Numbered from the stretch's first letter, positions 36,515 to 46,410 are shown. The stretch: 64,000 bases of DNA from Treponema sp. (GCA_024402475.1 JAKSTQ010000007.1:1-64000), one strand, 5' to 3'. The notes: generated by a model not told the origin, from the sequence alone. Numbers and translations: made by a program.

Positions 36515-38239
36515 ATGCACGAAACATTATCTCACATCATTCCTGAATCATTTCACTTTACTACACTTCAGGGAACCCAGCTTGTACTTCTTTTAGGAAT
36601 CATCATGTTTTTTGGCGCTCTCGGCGGAAAACTTTTTCAAAAACTGAAGATTCCTCAGGTTGTAGGTTATATTGTCATCGGTATTTTAATCGGTTCTTCA
36701 GGCTTTCAGATTCTTGGTAAAGACACAATCGCTGCATTAAATCCTGTCAGTACTGTTGCTCTTTCCCTCATCGGCTTTTTGATTGGTGGTGAATTAAAAC
36801 TCAAGGTACTGCAGAAATACGGAAAACAGTTTGTCGGTATTCTTCTTTTTGAATCAATCACTCCATTCTTTATCGTTGGCGGAATCGTAACAGCAGTTTC
36901 TTTTTTCTTTACTAAAGATGTTGTCACTTCTGTTTCACTTGGACTTGTTCTTGGTGCCATCTGTTCTGCAACTGCACCAGCGGCTACCACAGACGTTCTT
37001 GTTGAATACAGAACCCGAGGCCCTTTAACAACAACAATTTACGGTATCGTTGCAATGGACGACGCTGTTGCCCTTATCCTTTACGCAATTGCTTCTACTA
37101 TAGCTTCGACACTTCTCGGCGGAAAACAGCTTTCTTTTGGAGCACAGATGCTTACAATTGGAAAAGATATTTTTGGTTCTATCCTTGTAGGAAGTATTTT
37201 TGGTTTTGTATTAAGCATGATTATCCGCCATGTTCTTACAGATGAAGGCCGAATCCTTTCTTTCTCTCTTGGAACACTTTTCCTTTGCACAGGCTGCTGT
37301 ATAATTTTCGGTCTTGATAATATTCTTGCAGCAATGTCCCTTGGATTCTTTATGGTGAATTTTGCGCCTGCAAAAACAAGATCTGTATTTGACCTTACAA
37401 CTAAATTTACACCACCGGTTTATGTTCTGTTCTTTGTTCTCGTTGGCGCAAAACTTGATATCTGGATCATTACTCCATATCTTGGACTTATCGCTTTGAT
37501 TTATGTTTTCGGAAGAACATTAGGAAAAACAATCGGTTCCATTCTTGGCGCAACACTTACTAAAGCACCAGTAACAGTCAAAAAATATTTACCTTATTGT
37601 CTTTTAAGTCAGGCAGGTGTTGCTATCGGTCTTTCAATTGCAGCGGGTAATGACTTTCCAGAAACTATCGGTCCAAAAATTCTTTTGATTATTACAGCAA
37701 CTACATTTATTGTTCAGCTGCTTGGACCAATCTGCGTAAAAAAAGGTGTTACAAAAGCCGGCGAATGCGGACTTAACATTACAGAAGAAGACATTAAGAA
37801 AAATACTCAGGTTAAAGATGTTATGTTCGGTAACGATTATGTATGTAATCAGAACTCACCTGCAATAGTTACAGAAACAACAACACTTTCACAAATCGTT
37901 GATTCATTCAGTCACCAGCACAACCTTAACTACGTTGTAAAATCTGATAATAAATTAACAGGCGTTATTTCTCTTGAACATGTAAAAGAAGTTCTTTCTA
38001 TCGGTGAATTTGCTGACGGCCTTTTAGCAATGGATGTCATGGACAAGCCTTCTGTAACTTGTACTCCACAGATGTCACTGCCAGATGTTTATGAATTATT
38101 TGATTCAAATGATGTGGATGCAATTCCAATTGTAGATGAAAATAACCTGCCATACGGCATTCTTGAAAGAAACTGCATTGACCACTACTTACATGCAAGA
38201 ATCCTTGAACTGCATCGTAAAATCGAAAATCTTGGTTAA
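36515..38239 (+). CDS. CPA2-type cation:proton antiporter with C-terminal CBS pair
   Basis: 574 residues. About twelve transmembrane helices (residues 20-410) with the CPA2 motifs GYIVIGILIGSSGFQILG, then GAICSATAPAATTDVLVEYRTRGPLTTTIYGIVAMDDAVALILYA carrying the conserved Asp pair. The C-terminus (about 430-565) is a CBS domain pair instead of a TrkA domain, suggesting regulation by adenine nucleotides or ionic strength. Na+ or K+ for H+ exchange is likely; ion choice cannot be read. It is followed by the inverted pair at 38249-38293. Confidence 0.88.
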   Translation: MHETLSHIIPESFHFTTLQGTQLVLLLGIIMFFGALGGKLFQKLKIPQVVGYIVIGILIGSSGFQILGKDTIAALNPVSTVALSLIGFLIGGELKLKVLQKYGKQFVGILLFESITPFFIVGGIVTAVSFFFTKDVVTSVSLGLVLGAICSATAPAATTDVLVEYRTRGPLTTTIYGIVAMDDAVALILYAIASTIASTLLGGKQLSFGAQMLTIGKDIFGSILVGSIFGFVLSMIIRHVLTDEGRILSFSLGTLFLCTGCCIIFGLDNILAAMSLGFFMVNFAPAKTRSVFDLTTKFTPPVYVLFFVLVGAKLDIWIITPYLGLIALIYVFGRTLGKTIGSILGATLTKAPVTVKKYLPYCLLSQAGVAIGLSIAAGNDFPETIGPKILLIITATTFIVQLLGPICVKKGVTKAGECGLNITEEDIKKNTQVKDVMFGNDYVCNQNSPAIVTETTTLSQIVDSFSHQHNLNYVVKSDNKLTGVISLEHVKEVLSIGEFADGLLAMDVMDKPSVTCTPQMSLPDVYELFDSNDVDAIPIVDENNLPYGILERNCIDHYLHARILELHRKIENLG

Positions 38240-38248
38240 AACCTTATA

Positions 38249-38293
38249 ATTGGTAGACAGAATGAACAATTTTTAAGCGTTCTGTCTACCAAT
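38249..38293. terminator. 14-bp inverted repeat built from two copies of the recurrent 12-mer
   Basis: ATTGGTAGACAGAA (38249-38262) and TTCTGTCTACCAAT (38280-38293), 17-nt loop with a T-run inside. It lies exactly between the convergent antiporter and larE stops and should fold as a terminator-like hairpin in both directions. Its arms are the 12-mer that recurs elsewhere in the window. Confidence 0.65.
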
Positions 38294-38294
38294 C

Positions 38295-39101
38295 CTATTC
38301 CTGAAGCCTTACATTCTTGTACAAGGCACTCATTTTGTACCCGTCAAGATCAATCGTTACATAATCAAAACCAATCTTCTTAAATTCCTTGTAAATCGAT
38401 TTCTGAATTCCATGGAATGTTTCGATAGAATTTTTATCTATTACAATTCTGGCATGATTATTATCAAGCTTTACGTGAACATCCAGCAGATTATGATCGA
38501 AAAGGAATTCTTCGGCTTTTCGAACCATCTCGATTTTTTCAAATGTTAATTCCTGTCCAAATTCAATTCTTGTTGCAAAACATGGATTTTCCTTTTTTAC
38601 AGGTATTTCCATTTGGTTAAGACAGTTTTTAACATCCTCTTTTGTAAAACCAAGATTTTTAAGCGGTGATACGATATTTAATTCTCTTAAGGCACGCATT
38701 CCCGGATTATATTCAAGCCGGTCATGAACTACACTGCAATCTAAAATCGTATCAATATTATAATTTGCAGCTTCCTGAATTACTGCCGTATAAAGAATTT
38801 TTTTGCAGTGGTAGCATCTGTCTGTCAGATTCTTTTTTAAATTATCAAAAGCAAAAAGATCTATGCAGATACGATTATATTCAATTCCATACTTTTTACA
38901 AAAAGCCTGGCACTCTGATACTGTTTTTTCGCTGACAATACGGGAATAAACATTTACCGCAACAACTTTTTCACCTAGGATATCATGGGCAACTTTTAGC
39001 AGTAATGTAGAGGAATTTCCTCCGCTGAACGCAATTGCAACTTTTTTATATTTCGAAATTTCTTCTTTTAATTTTAGAAGCTTACTAGACGAATCTGACA
39101 T
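38295..39101 (-). CDS. larE: Sacrificial sulfur transferase LarE-like
   Basis: PP-loop ATP pyrophosphatase that donates its own cysteine sulfur to build the nickel-pincer cofactor of lactate racemase and relatives. The PP-loop reads AFSGGNSSTLLLKVA; LTDRCYHCKKILY and the sulfur-donor region NPCFATRIEFGQELTFEKIE with Cys are present. In the PP-loop, Asn-Ser-Ser replaces the usual Val-Asp-Ser. 268 residues matches the family. No larB, larC or larA genes are adjacent, so the client enzyme is not evident. Confidence 0.88.
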   Translation of the reverse strand: MSDSSSKLLKLKEEISKYKKVAIAFSGGNSSTLLLKVAHDILGEKVVAVNVYSRIVSEKTVSECQAFCKKYGIEYNRICIDLFAFDNLKKNLTDRCYHCKKILYTAVIQEAANYNIDTILDCSVVHDRLEYNPGMRALRELNIVSPLKNLGFTKEDVKNCLNQMEIPVKKENPCFATRIEFGQELTFEKIEMVRKAEEFLFDHNLLDVHVKLDNNHARIVIDKNSIETFHGIQKSIYKEFKKIGFDYVTIDLDGYKMSALYKNVRLQE

Positions 39102-39173
39102 AAAAACCTTTATTAAATCTTTTTATAGTATAAAACTAATTTCCGAATTTCACAAATTTTTTTTAAATAAAAA

Positions 39174-39201
39174 AACCGATACTGATTTTTCAGTATCGGT
39201 T
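39174..39201 (-). terminator. Terminator of pheT and of the upstream polyketide operon
   Basis: AACCGATACTGA and TCAGTATCGGTT form a 12-bp stem with a 4-nt loop; on the minus strand the stem is followed by a T-run (As from 39168). Located 20 bp after the pheT stop. No terminator is seen between pheT and the ketosynthase gene above it. Confidence 0.88.
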
Positions 39202-39221
39202 TATATGATTCATTTTAAGAA

Positions 39222-40946
39222 TTACATTAATTCTTCAAGATCAACTTCGCCAGCTACACAAGGAACTGTGATTGACCAGTTTTCAAGAACTTTTGGATGA
39301 ACTTCACCAAATACGCCGACCTTTTTGCCGTTAACCATAATAGCAGCCTGACGACCAGGAATGAATCTTGGATCATCACATTCTTCTACTTTGTATTCAT
39401 GATCAAGGAAGTACAAAAGGCTTGAAACTTCACTTGCTGCATTGTTAAAGTTTGCATTTGCTGCAGCAGTCATAAATCCAAGACTCTGACGTGTTCTTGT
39501 TCCTGTATTTTCTTCATCACAAAGATATGCAATCTTGCCGATTTCAAAAATCTTATGAGGGAAAATAGCATTTGCTGAACCACTTTCTGCTTTAAGCAAA
39601 GAAGCGATAATCGAAGGACGAACATACTGATAGTTTTCTGACATTGGATTTTCAATTTCAATAACATCATCAGCTGTAACTTCCATTCTGTCGATGTAAT
39701 CTTTTTTGCTTCCAAGGTAGTTGAAAATCATTTCCTGGTAACCAAGACCAACCATTACATTTTTTGCTTTACGGCTGAACAATGTAACAGGACTCAAACG
39801 ACCAATTGTAAAATCATCAGGTTTGCGTGGATCAAAGTTATCAAGACCAACGCCAATCATTACGTCTTCGATAATATCTACTTCGTGGAGGAAGTCGTTA
39901 CGGTAAGGAGCCGGCCACAATGTAAATTCTACATCATCACCAGTTTCTTTAACTTCAACTTTGTTATCCATGCGTGAAAGTGCATCGACAACCTGATCTT
40001 TGTTAAAATCACTTCCAAGAAGTTTATTGATATGTTTAAGAGTTGCTTTTGTTGATTTCTGGAAATAGAAAGGAACGCAGATGTTCTTTCCAAATCCTGT
40101 TTCATATGGATGCTGAACCTGAATAGGAACAATTTCATAACCACAGTCTGCAAAGTCACATGCAACGATATTTGCACTAAGCATAAGGTTAGCCATGTTG
40201 TCACCAGTAAGTTCAACCATAAGGTCTTTATCACCAACCTGAACTGCACCAAGTGTAGCACTATTGATGATCGGTGCCATAGACATTACTTCACCATTAT
40301 CATCTGCCAAAAGAGGGAACTTTTCTTTACCTTCAAGAATCCAGCCAAAATCTTTTCCTTTTGGATGATCTGTAAGAATCTGACGGCAAGTCATTGGTTC
40401 TTCACACTGGAGAGGTACAAATGAAGTTTTATCTGGATCAACAGCTTTATAATGAACAGGCCATTTAATCTGATCTACGCGGTAAAGACCCATAGAAACA
40501 GAACGACGCTTACGACCAAAGTTCCAGCAAAGTTTTTCCTGTGTCTGGATGATATCAATAAGCATTGGTTCATCAATTGGTTTACCAGAAATCATGAATG
40601 CTACCATGTATGGACGAACATTCTTAACTTCTGGATCAACGATTACTGTACGGTTCTGATGATCTTTAATATCACCTTCACGGTTCATGAACTTGCTGTA
40701 ATCAGTAGCTTTTCCACCACCATGAAGTCTCAACTGGCGGGCAACACCGTTTGTAGACCAAAGATCCGGACGGTTAGTGTCGTTAAGCTCAATTTTAATT
40801 ACACGCTGGTCTTCTGGCTGAGACATATCAGGTTTTTCATCAAGTTCAGCTTTTCCACATGTAAGTTTTTTTTCGAGCGTATCGTAGTCGTATTTTGTTC
40901 CGACCATGTTGAAAAATAATTTTTCGTTTACTTCAATCTTTGGCAT
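39222..40946 (-). CDS. pheT: Phenylalanine-tRNA ligase beta subunit, archaeal/spirochaetal type
   Basis: Editing and tRNA-binding subunit of PheRS. At 574 residues it is far shorter than the usual bacterial PheT (about 800), lacks the OB-like tRNA-binding extension, and begins MPKIEVNEKLFFNMVGTKYD; the core IELNDTNRPDLWSTNGVARQL is of the archaeal/eukaryotic type. Spirochaetes are known to carry this form. pheS is not in the window. It lies only 24 nt after the last gene of the polyketide operon on the same strand, with the ribosome site in that gap, so read-through expression is likely. Confidence 0.93.
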   Translation of the reverse strand: MPKIEVNEKLFFNMVGTKYDYDTLEKKLTCGKAELDEKPDMSQPEDQRVIKIELNDTNRPDLWSTNGVARQLRLHGGGKATDYSKFMNREGDIKDHQNRTVIVDPEVKNVRPYMVAFMISGKPIDEPMLIDIIQTQEKLCWNFGRKRRSVSMGLYRVDQIKWPVHYKAVDPDKTSFVPLQCEEPMTCRQILTDHPKGKDFGWILEGKEKFPLLADDNGEVMSMAPIINSATLGAVQVGDKDLMVELTGDNMANLMLSANIVACDFADCGYEIVPIQVQHPYETGFGKNICVPFYFQKSTKATLKHINKLLGSDFNKDQVVDALSRMDNKVEVKETGDDVEFTLWPAPYRNDFLHEVDIIEDVMIGVGLDNFDPRKPDDFTIGRLSPVTLFSRKAKNVMVGLGYQEMIFNYLGSKKDYIDRMEVTADDVIEIENPMSENYQYVRPSIIASLLKAESGSANAIFPHKIFEIGKIAYLCDEENTGTRTRQSLGFMTAAANANFNNAASEVSSLLYFLDHEYKVEECDDPRFIPGRQAAIMVNGKKVGVFGEVHPKVLENWSITVPCVAGEVDLEELM

Positions 40947-40970
40947 TTTGTATTACCCCAAACCCTTTTT

Positions 40971-42224
40971 TTATTCTGCAATATTTTTGAAAATCAATGA
41001 TGTATTAACGCCACCGAATGCAAAGTTGTTTGACATTACGATGTCTGTTTTAATTTCACGGCCTTCACCCATAATGTAGTCAAGTTTACCGCATTCCTGG
41101 TCAAGAACTTCTGGTGAAAGGTTAAGTGTAGGATGGAACCAGCCTTCTTTCATCATGTTGATTGTTACCCATGCTTCGATTGCACCACAAGCACCGAGTG
41201 TATGACCTGTATAAGATTTTGTTGAAGAAATTGGAACAGGGCGCTTGAATACGCTTTCTGTAGCACAAGATTCAGCGATATCTCCGTGTGGAGTTGATGT
41301 TCCGTGTGCGTTTACATATCCGATTTCATCTGGTGAAATTCCTGCATCTGCAACAGCAAGTTCAATTGCCTTTGCCATTGTGTGCTGGTTAGGAGTTGTG
41401 ATGTGGTCACCGTCCTGGTTTGTACCGAATCCGATTACTTCAGCGATGATTTTTGCACCGCGTGCTTTTGCATGTTCATATTCTTCAAGAATAAGTGTAC
41501 CAGCACCTTCACCGATAACGAGACCGTCACGGTTTACACTCCAAGGACAAGGACTTGTTTTTGGAGCATCATTTTTACAAGAAGCAGCAAAAAGTGTATC
41601 AAAGATATCTGAATCTGCTGCACTCAATTCTTCTGCACCACCGGCAACCATTACATCCTGGAAACCATAAGCAATCTGTTCATAAGAATAACCGATTGAC
41701 TGTGAACCAGATGTACAAGCTGTACAAGTAGTAATGATACGACCACGGATTTTGTAGTAAACAGAAAGGTTAGAAGCATGTGTCTGTGGCATTGCACGAA
41801 CGTATGTTGTAGCGTTCATTTTTGAACAGTCATCATGTTCCATCATGTGACAAAGTTCCATGTTAGCATCCATAGAACCCATACATGAACCGTAAGAAAT
41901 ACCACAGCGGCCGTTACTGAGTTCTTCTGAAACATTACCTTCTGCATCAATATATCCAGCCATTCTCAAAGCATCATCTGTTGCCTGAAGAGCAAGGCGT
42001 GAAACACGACCCATTGAACGGATCTTTTTGCGGTCAAATTTTCTAAGTTCTTTTGTGTAAGGAGCAGCAAGGCGAGTATTCATACCAGCACCATAGCGGT
42101 CCCAGTCATCCATGCGGACAACTTTATTTTCATAAGCTTTAAGAGATGTAAGAATTTCATCCCAATTATCACCGAGAGTACTGCAAACTCCACCACCTGT
42201 AATTACTACGCGTCTCTTATTCAT
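40971..42224 (-). CDS. Beta-ketoacyl-ACP synthase, ApeR-like
   Basis: FabF-type condensing enzyme with the full Cys-His-His triad: TTCTACTSGSQ, VNAHGTSTPHGD and SSTKSYTGHTLGACGA. 417 residues. It is the last gene of the aryl-polyene-type operon; position after the ApeP-like dehydratase corresponds to ApeR in enterobacterial loci. It would extend or initiate the polyene chain on the dedicated ACPs. A role in primary fatty acid synthesis is less likely given its place but cannot be excluded. Normal loci carry a ketoreductase gene beside it; none is present here. Confidence 0.88.
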   Translation of the reverse strand: MNKRRVVITGGGVCSTLGDNWDEILTSLKAYENKVVRMDDWDRYGAGMNTRLAAPYTKELRKFDRKKIRSMGRVSRLALQATDDALRMAGYIDAEGNVSEELSNGRCGISYGSCMGSMDANMELCHMMEHDDCSKMNATTYVRAMPQTHASNLSVYYKIRGRIITTCTACTSGSQSIGYSYEQIAYGFQDVMVAGGAEELSAADSDIFDTLFAASCKNDAPKTSPCPWSVNRDGLVIGEGAGTLILEEYEHAKARGAKIIAEVIGFGTNQDGDHITTPNQHTMAKAIELAVADAGISPDEIGYVNAHGTSTPHGDIAESCATESVFKRPVPISSTKSYTGHTLGACGAIEAWVTINMMKEGWFHPTLNLSPEVLDQECGKLDYIMGEGREIKTDIVMSNNFAFGGVNTSLIFKNIAE

Positions 42225-42243
42225 AGTTTAATTCTCCTTAAAA

Positions 42244-42732
42244 TTAACGGTTTTCCAAAACCCTGAGATCTGTTGTTTCCATAACTGATACAGTTACTGC
42301 AACAGCGACTTCATCTGGATTTTCACTTGAAGATGCTTCTCCATAATAAGTCAAAATATTATCCAACTCGTCCACTTTCTTAATCTTAACATGAACGCTT
42401 GTTCCAGCTTTAAAATATGGCACTTTTGCTTCATAGCTTAAAAGCGAAAGCAAAAATCCCGGTTTAGGTGGTTCACCTCTTTCACAACCGGTTACTCCTG
42501 ACAATGCAGAAATACTCTGTGCAATCAATTCAAATGCCACATACGAATTGATTCCGTCGATATCTTCGTTGTAGAAGATATGATCTTTTGTAATCAGTGA
42601 TTCTGATTCCAATGTTCTTTCTTCAATGTCATGTGCTGTCAGATGATCAAGCAAAAACATTGAATCCTTATGAGGAAGAAGATAATACAATTCCTCAAAG
42701 GGAACAGTCTGTGGTAATTTTCTTGGTTCCAT
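42244..42732 (-). CDS. Hotdog 3-hydroxyacyl-ACP dehydratase, ApeP-like
   Basis: 162 residues, hotdog fold. LLPHKDSMFLLDHL carries the catalytic His and VAFELIAQSISALSG the acidic residue. This longer variant between two ketosynthases corresponds to ApeP, which forms the double bonds of the growing polyene together with ApeI. It is one base from the upstream KS stop and 19 bp from the next KS. Confidence 0.83.
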   Translation of the reverse strand: MEPRKLPQTVPFEELYYLLPHKDSMFLLDHLTAHDIEERTLESESLITKDHIFYNEDIDGINSYVAFELIAQSISALSGVTGCERGEPPKPGFLLSLLSYEAKVPYFKAGTSVHVKIKKVDELDNILTYYGEASSSENPDEVAVAVTVSVMETTDLRVLENR

Positions 42733-42733
42733 A

Positions 42734-43942
42734 CTATTCCTGTTTTCCTATAATTAAACTTGCATTGCAACCGCCAAAAGCAAAGGAATTGCTCATGCAA
42801 ATTTTTATTTCTTTTTCAACTTTTGTCTGTGGACTTACAAAGTTCAAAAGCGGAATTTCCGTATCTGCAACTCCGTCCCAGACATGAACCGGCAATCTTT
42901 TTGACGACGCATTTTTAAGCGCCATGTAACAGACAGCAAGTTCTAGACTTCCTGCTGATCCAAGAGTGTGACCGGTAATAGGCTTTGTTGAACTTACCGG
43001 TAAACGCCCGGTGTATTCACCAAAAACCATCGATACACCTTTTGCTTCCATGGAATCATTAAGATGTGTTCCCGTTCCATGAAGGTTAAGGTAATCTATT
43101 TTTTCTGCAGTTAAACCTGCATCTTTTAATGCTGCATTCATAGCGGCAAGGGCACCAGTTCCATCTGCAAGAGGAGCTGTTATGTGAGAAGCATCTGCGC
43201 TTTCTCCAGTACCCAGAAGACAAACCGGATTTTCTCTGTCAAAACCTTCAAAATCATTTTCTTTTGAAAGGACAAAAAATGCAGCGCCTTCACCTAAAGT
43301 AATTCCCGATCTGTTTGCACTGAAAGGAACCGTTACTTTTTCGGAAACTGCTTCAAGGCTGTCAAAACCAAGAAGAACCGTGTTTCCCGCTATATCAACA
43401 CCACCAGCAATTGCCGCATCAGCAAAGCCTGCTTTAATCATCTGGCGTGCCTTTATTATTGCCGTTGAACTGGAAGAACAGGCAGTACTGAAAACTACAG
43501 CCGGCCCTTCAAGATCAAAACGCTCTTTAACATAAGTTGCAGGATAATCCGCACCCTGAACTTCAATATCATAGTCAGCATCAAACTGTCCGTTAGCCAG
43601 ATACTTTTCGTGGCCGGCAACAGAAAGCTGCGAACCATTATCACATGAGCCTACACAAACTGCGATACGGTCAGCGCCATATCTTGCCTTTACGGCATTA
43701 ACAGTTTCTTCAAGCTGACTAACTGCAGTTTCCAGAATCTGAATAACGCGCATGTCATATTTGCAGTTAACAGATTTCAACGCTGCATCATCTATAGTTC
43801 CACGGTAAAAATCCTTGCCGTTAACAGCCTTAACTTTTTTTATTCCGCTTTGATTTCCGTTTATTACGGATTCCCAAAGCTCATCTGAATTTTTACCGGC
43901 ACAACAGATTACAGCCGGTTTTGATAAAAAAAGTTCGGACAT
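42734..43942 (-). CDS. Beta-ketoacyl synthase, ApeO-like
   Basis: 402 residues, thiolase-fold condensing enzyme with an intact triad: VVFSTACSSSSTAI, NLHGTGTHLND and SSTKPITGHTLGSAGS. In known Ape systems ApeO pairs with a Cys-less KS-like subunit (ApeC) to elongate the polyene; such a subunit is coded at 57137-57811. A 98-bp gap with possible -10 elements separates it from the MMPL gene, so a secondary promoter is possible. Confidence 0.86.
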   Translation of the reverse strand: MSELFLSKPAVICCAGKNSDELWESVINGNQSGIKKVKAVNGKDFYRGTIDDAALKSVNCKYDMRVIQILETAVSQLEETVNAVKARYGADRIAVCVGSCDNGSQLSVAGHEKYLANGQFDADYDIEVQGADYPATYVKERFDLEGPAVVFSTACSSSSTAIIKARQMIKAGFADAAIAGGVDIAGNTVLLGFDSLEAVSEKVTVPFSANRSGITLGEGAAFFVLSKENDFEGFDRENPVCLLGTGESADASHITAPLADGTGALAAMNAALKDAGLTAEKIDYLNLHGTGTHLNDSMEAKGVSMVFGEYTGRLPVSSTKPITGHTLGSAGSLELAVCYMALKNASSKRLPVHVWDGVADTEIPLLNFVSPQTKVEKEIKICMSNSFAFGGCNASLIIGKQE

Positions 43943-44040
43943 TAATTACCATCATTCCCCTTAAAACCCTGTCAAAGATAAAATTAAGAGAAAATCTTCC
44001 TATATTAAAATATCATTATATTTTACTAATTTACCGATTT

Positions 44041-46410
44041 TTAATCAACATTACCGCCGTCTTTGTCATTTTGAGACAGTAATGCCTTTACAACGGCCAT
44101 GATCAGCCCTGCGGTAACTGCAACACCAAACATATGAACCGGCATAAACGAACTGAAAGCCAGCGCACCGAATGATATCACGCTGGAAACAAACGAAATT
44201 ATAATTGCAGTACTGTTAAGTTCATCCGGACGCTCAACACAATAAATTATGTAGTCAATTCCAAGCCCAAAAGCCAGAACAATTCCAGTTACAGAGAAAA
44301 ATCCAAGAGGAATGTTTCCAACGGCAAGAGCTGCAGCACAAGTCCAGATAACCACAAGCGGAATCACGATGATTTTTCTTGTTCTGGCAGCATCATAAAA
44401 TCTTGAAAGAACAATTCGCATTACCACAACTGCAACTAAAAGCAGAATAAGCATAAGTTTTGTAAGCTTATTAAGGGATTCACCAACATCTGCCATTTTA
44501 TTCATAAAGAAAACGCTGTCATTACTGTCGGCAAGTTTTCTCAACTCTTCCGGATTTTTAACATAACGAGGCATAATCACAGAATAATATTCATCTTCAA
44601 CCTGACCGATCCAAAGAGCATTCATTGCCTGCTTAAAAGAGGAAGGAATATCACTGCTGTCAGGATAAAGTATCTGTGCTTTTTTCAGCTGCTCGACAAA
44701 CTGATTTTTGTAATCAGAAACATTTTCTGTAATGCCAAGTTCCCGATACTGATCATCAAGGAGTGGAACGAATTTCTGTGCTGCCAGAATTGACTGATTC
44801 TGTTTTTCAGGACTTGGAATATATTTTGTGCAGGCGTTGTAGTCTTCGAGATTGCCTTCAGCAATGAGCTTATCCAGACTCTGGGTAAAAGCATATTCCT
44901 GATTCATCACATCCTGTCTGGTTTTTCCTTTTACGATAAAGTAGCAGCCGGAAGAACCAAAGTTCAGAATTTTATTTGCAGCAACTTCACTTTCAAGAAG
45001 TTTACCTTTCATTGAATAAAAAGACTTAAGGTCGTTTTCAATGCGGATATTCTTCATAAAAATAATGCAGACAGCAAACAGTCCATAGGTAATAATTCTG
45101 GAAAGCCATTTTCTGTTATCCGGAGAAAGCTTGAACTGACCAAAACGCGGCATATAAATTTTTCTGTTTTTCTTTGGAACAGGAAGAAGCGGAAAAACAC
45201 AAATTACGCTCAGGTATGTACTTAAAATTCCTGCAAAACAAAAAAGCGCAACCTGCTTTAACAAAGTGAACGGAGCAAACATCAAAAGCACATAACAGAT
45301 TTCTGTAGAAAGAAGAGAAAGACTTAAGCCTTTGAACAATTCCCTGCGGATCTCACTGCCAGTCGTTAAATTTGTATCTGCCTTCCAGCGTGTAAAATAA
45401 TGGACGCTGTAATCAAGACAGGTTCCTATCAAAGTTGTTCCAAACACAAAAGTCAGAACATGAATCTCTTTAAATACCACCATCACACTGCTGAACGCAA
45501 ACGCAGCACTCAACCCGATTGCACAAACAGAAAAACAAACCGGAATAAGACTTCTGAAAACAATCAGACAGAGAATCACAATAAGTGCAATCGAAACAAT
45601 GGAAATAACCGTAATTTCTTTCTGCGCACTTGAAGAACTTTCATAACTGTGAAAAGGAACACCAGAATAAATAAAATCAATTTCCTGATCGGAACTTTTT
45701 ATTTCATCCTCAATTGAATAAATCAATTTTACTGCACTGTTTGCATTGTTTATTGCAGCGCCTTTTTCTGACATTTTACCGCGAAGCATTACGTAATGTT
45801 TGCTGTCATATTCACAGGTCATTACTTCTTCCTCGATTTCCATGTTAGTTCCGGAATTTCCAAGCTTATCAAAAATCTCTTTAAGGCCGTCACGATTCAT
45901 CAAAAAAGGATCAGAAACAACATCATCTTTACTGGACATCGAAAACGGGTTGTAATATTCAGTAACAGCATCTTCGGCATAAATTTTTAAGCCTTCTTTG
46001 CTTTCAGCAGATTCGATTGTCTTTTCTGACAATAAGTTGAATTTATAATTTCCTGTAAAACCTAAAATCTGTTCAAAGTCATTGGAATTAACTGTCCAGT
46101 AAACTTCATCAAAACATTCACTGTCTTTAATTTTTGAATAGAGAGTTTCGCCGGCCTGTTTTGCCTGATCAAATTCCTGTGCTCCAAGAAGTACATAAAA
46201 CATTCTTGAAGTTTTGGAATTCATTACATTGTCTGCTTTACTTACAAGACGGCTGTTATTTGTTTTAGGAAGGATATCAAAAAGATTTGTATTGATTTTA
46301 AATTGAACGCCGCACGAATGTAAAATCAAAAGTGCAGCTGCAACGGCCATGTGAAAAAACACCCAGCCAAATAAATAATTGTTGTTACTTAAAGAGTTCT
46401 TTTTCTTCAT
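44041..46410 (-). CDS. MMPL/RND-type exporter, ApeM-like
   Basis: 789 residues with two sets of about six transmembrane helices and two large extracytoplasmic loops, the MMPL layout. Conserved segments are FVFGTTLIGTCLDYSVHYF in the first bundle and LAFGLGIDYIIYCVERPDE in the second, each with the Asp-Tyr proton-relay pair. It would move the lipid-linked product across the inner membrane. Its start overlaps the LolA-like gene end by 26 bp, so the two are translationally linked. Confidence 0.9.
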   Translation of the reverse strand: MKKKNSLSNNNYLFGWVFFHMAVAAALLILHSCGVQFKINTNLFDILPKTNNSRLVSKADNVMNSKTSRMFYVLLGAQEFDQAKQAGETLYSKIKDSECFDEVYWTVNSNDFEQILGFTGNYKFNLLSEKTIESAESKEGLKIYAEDAVTEYYNPFSMSSKDDVVSDPFLMNRDGLKEIFDKLGNSGTNMEIEEEVMTCEYDSKHYVMLRGKMSEKGAAINNANSAVKLIYSIEDEIKSSDQEIDFIYSGVPFHSYESSSSAQKEITVISIVSIALIVILCLIVFRSLIPVCFSVCAIGLSAAFAFSSVMVVFKEIHVLTFVFGTTLIGTCLDYSVHYFTRWKADTNLTTGSEIRRELFKGLSLSLLSTEICYVLLMFAPFTLLKQVALFCFAGILSTYLSVICVFPLLPVPKKNRKIYMPRFGQFKLSPDNRKWLSRIITYGLFAVCIIFMKNIRIENDLKSFYSMKGKLLESEVAANKILNFGSSGCYFIVKGKTRQDVMNQEYAFTQSLDKLIAEGNLEDYNACTKYIPSPEKQNQSILAAQKFVPLLDDQYRELGITENVSDYKNQFVEQLKKAQILYPDSSDIPSSFKQAMNALWIGQVEDEYYSVIMPRYVKNPEELRKLADSNDSVFFMNKMADVGESLNKLTKLMLILLLVAVVVMRIVLSRFYDAARTRKIIVIPLVVIWTCAAALAVGNIPLGFFSVTGIVLAFGLGIDYIIYCVERPDELNSTAIIISFVSSVISFGALAFSSFMPVHMFGVAVTAGLIMAVVKALLSQNDKDGGNVD

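Noticed and set aside
42734-43942. Ordinary fatty acid synthase cluster
   Set aside because: No fabD, fabG or fabI present, while MMPL, LolA, GT2, AMP ligase and KS-like Cys-less subunit are typical for aryl-polyene loci.
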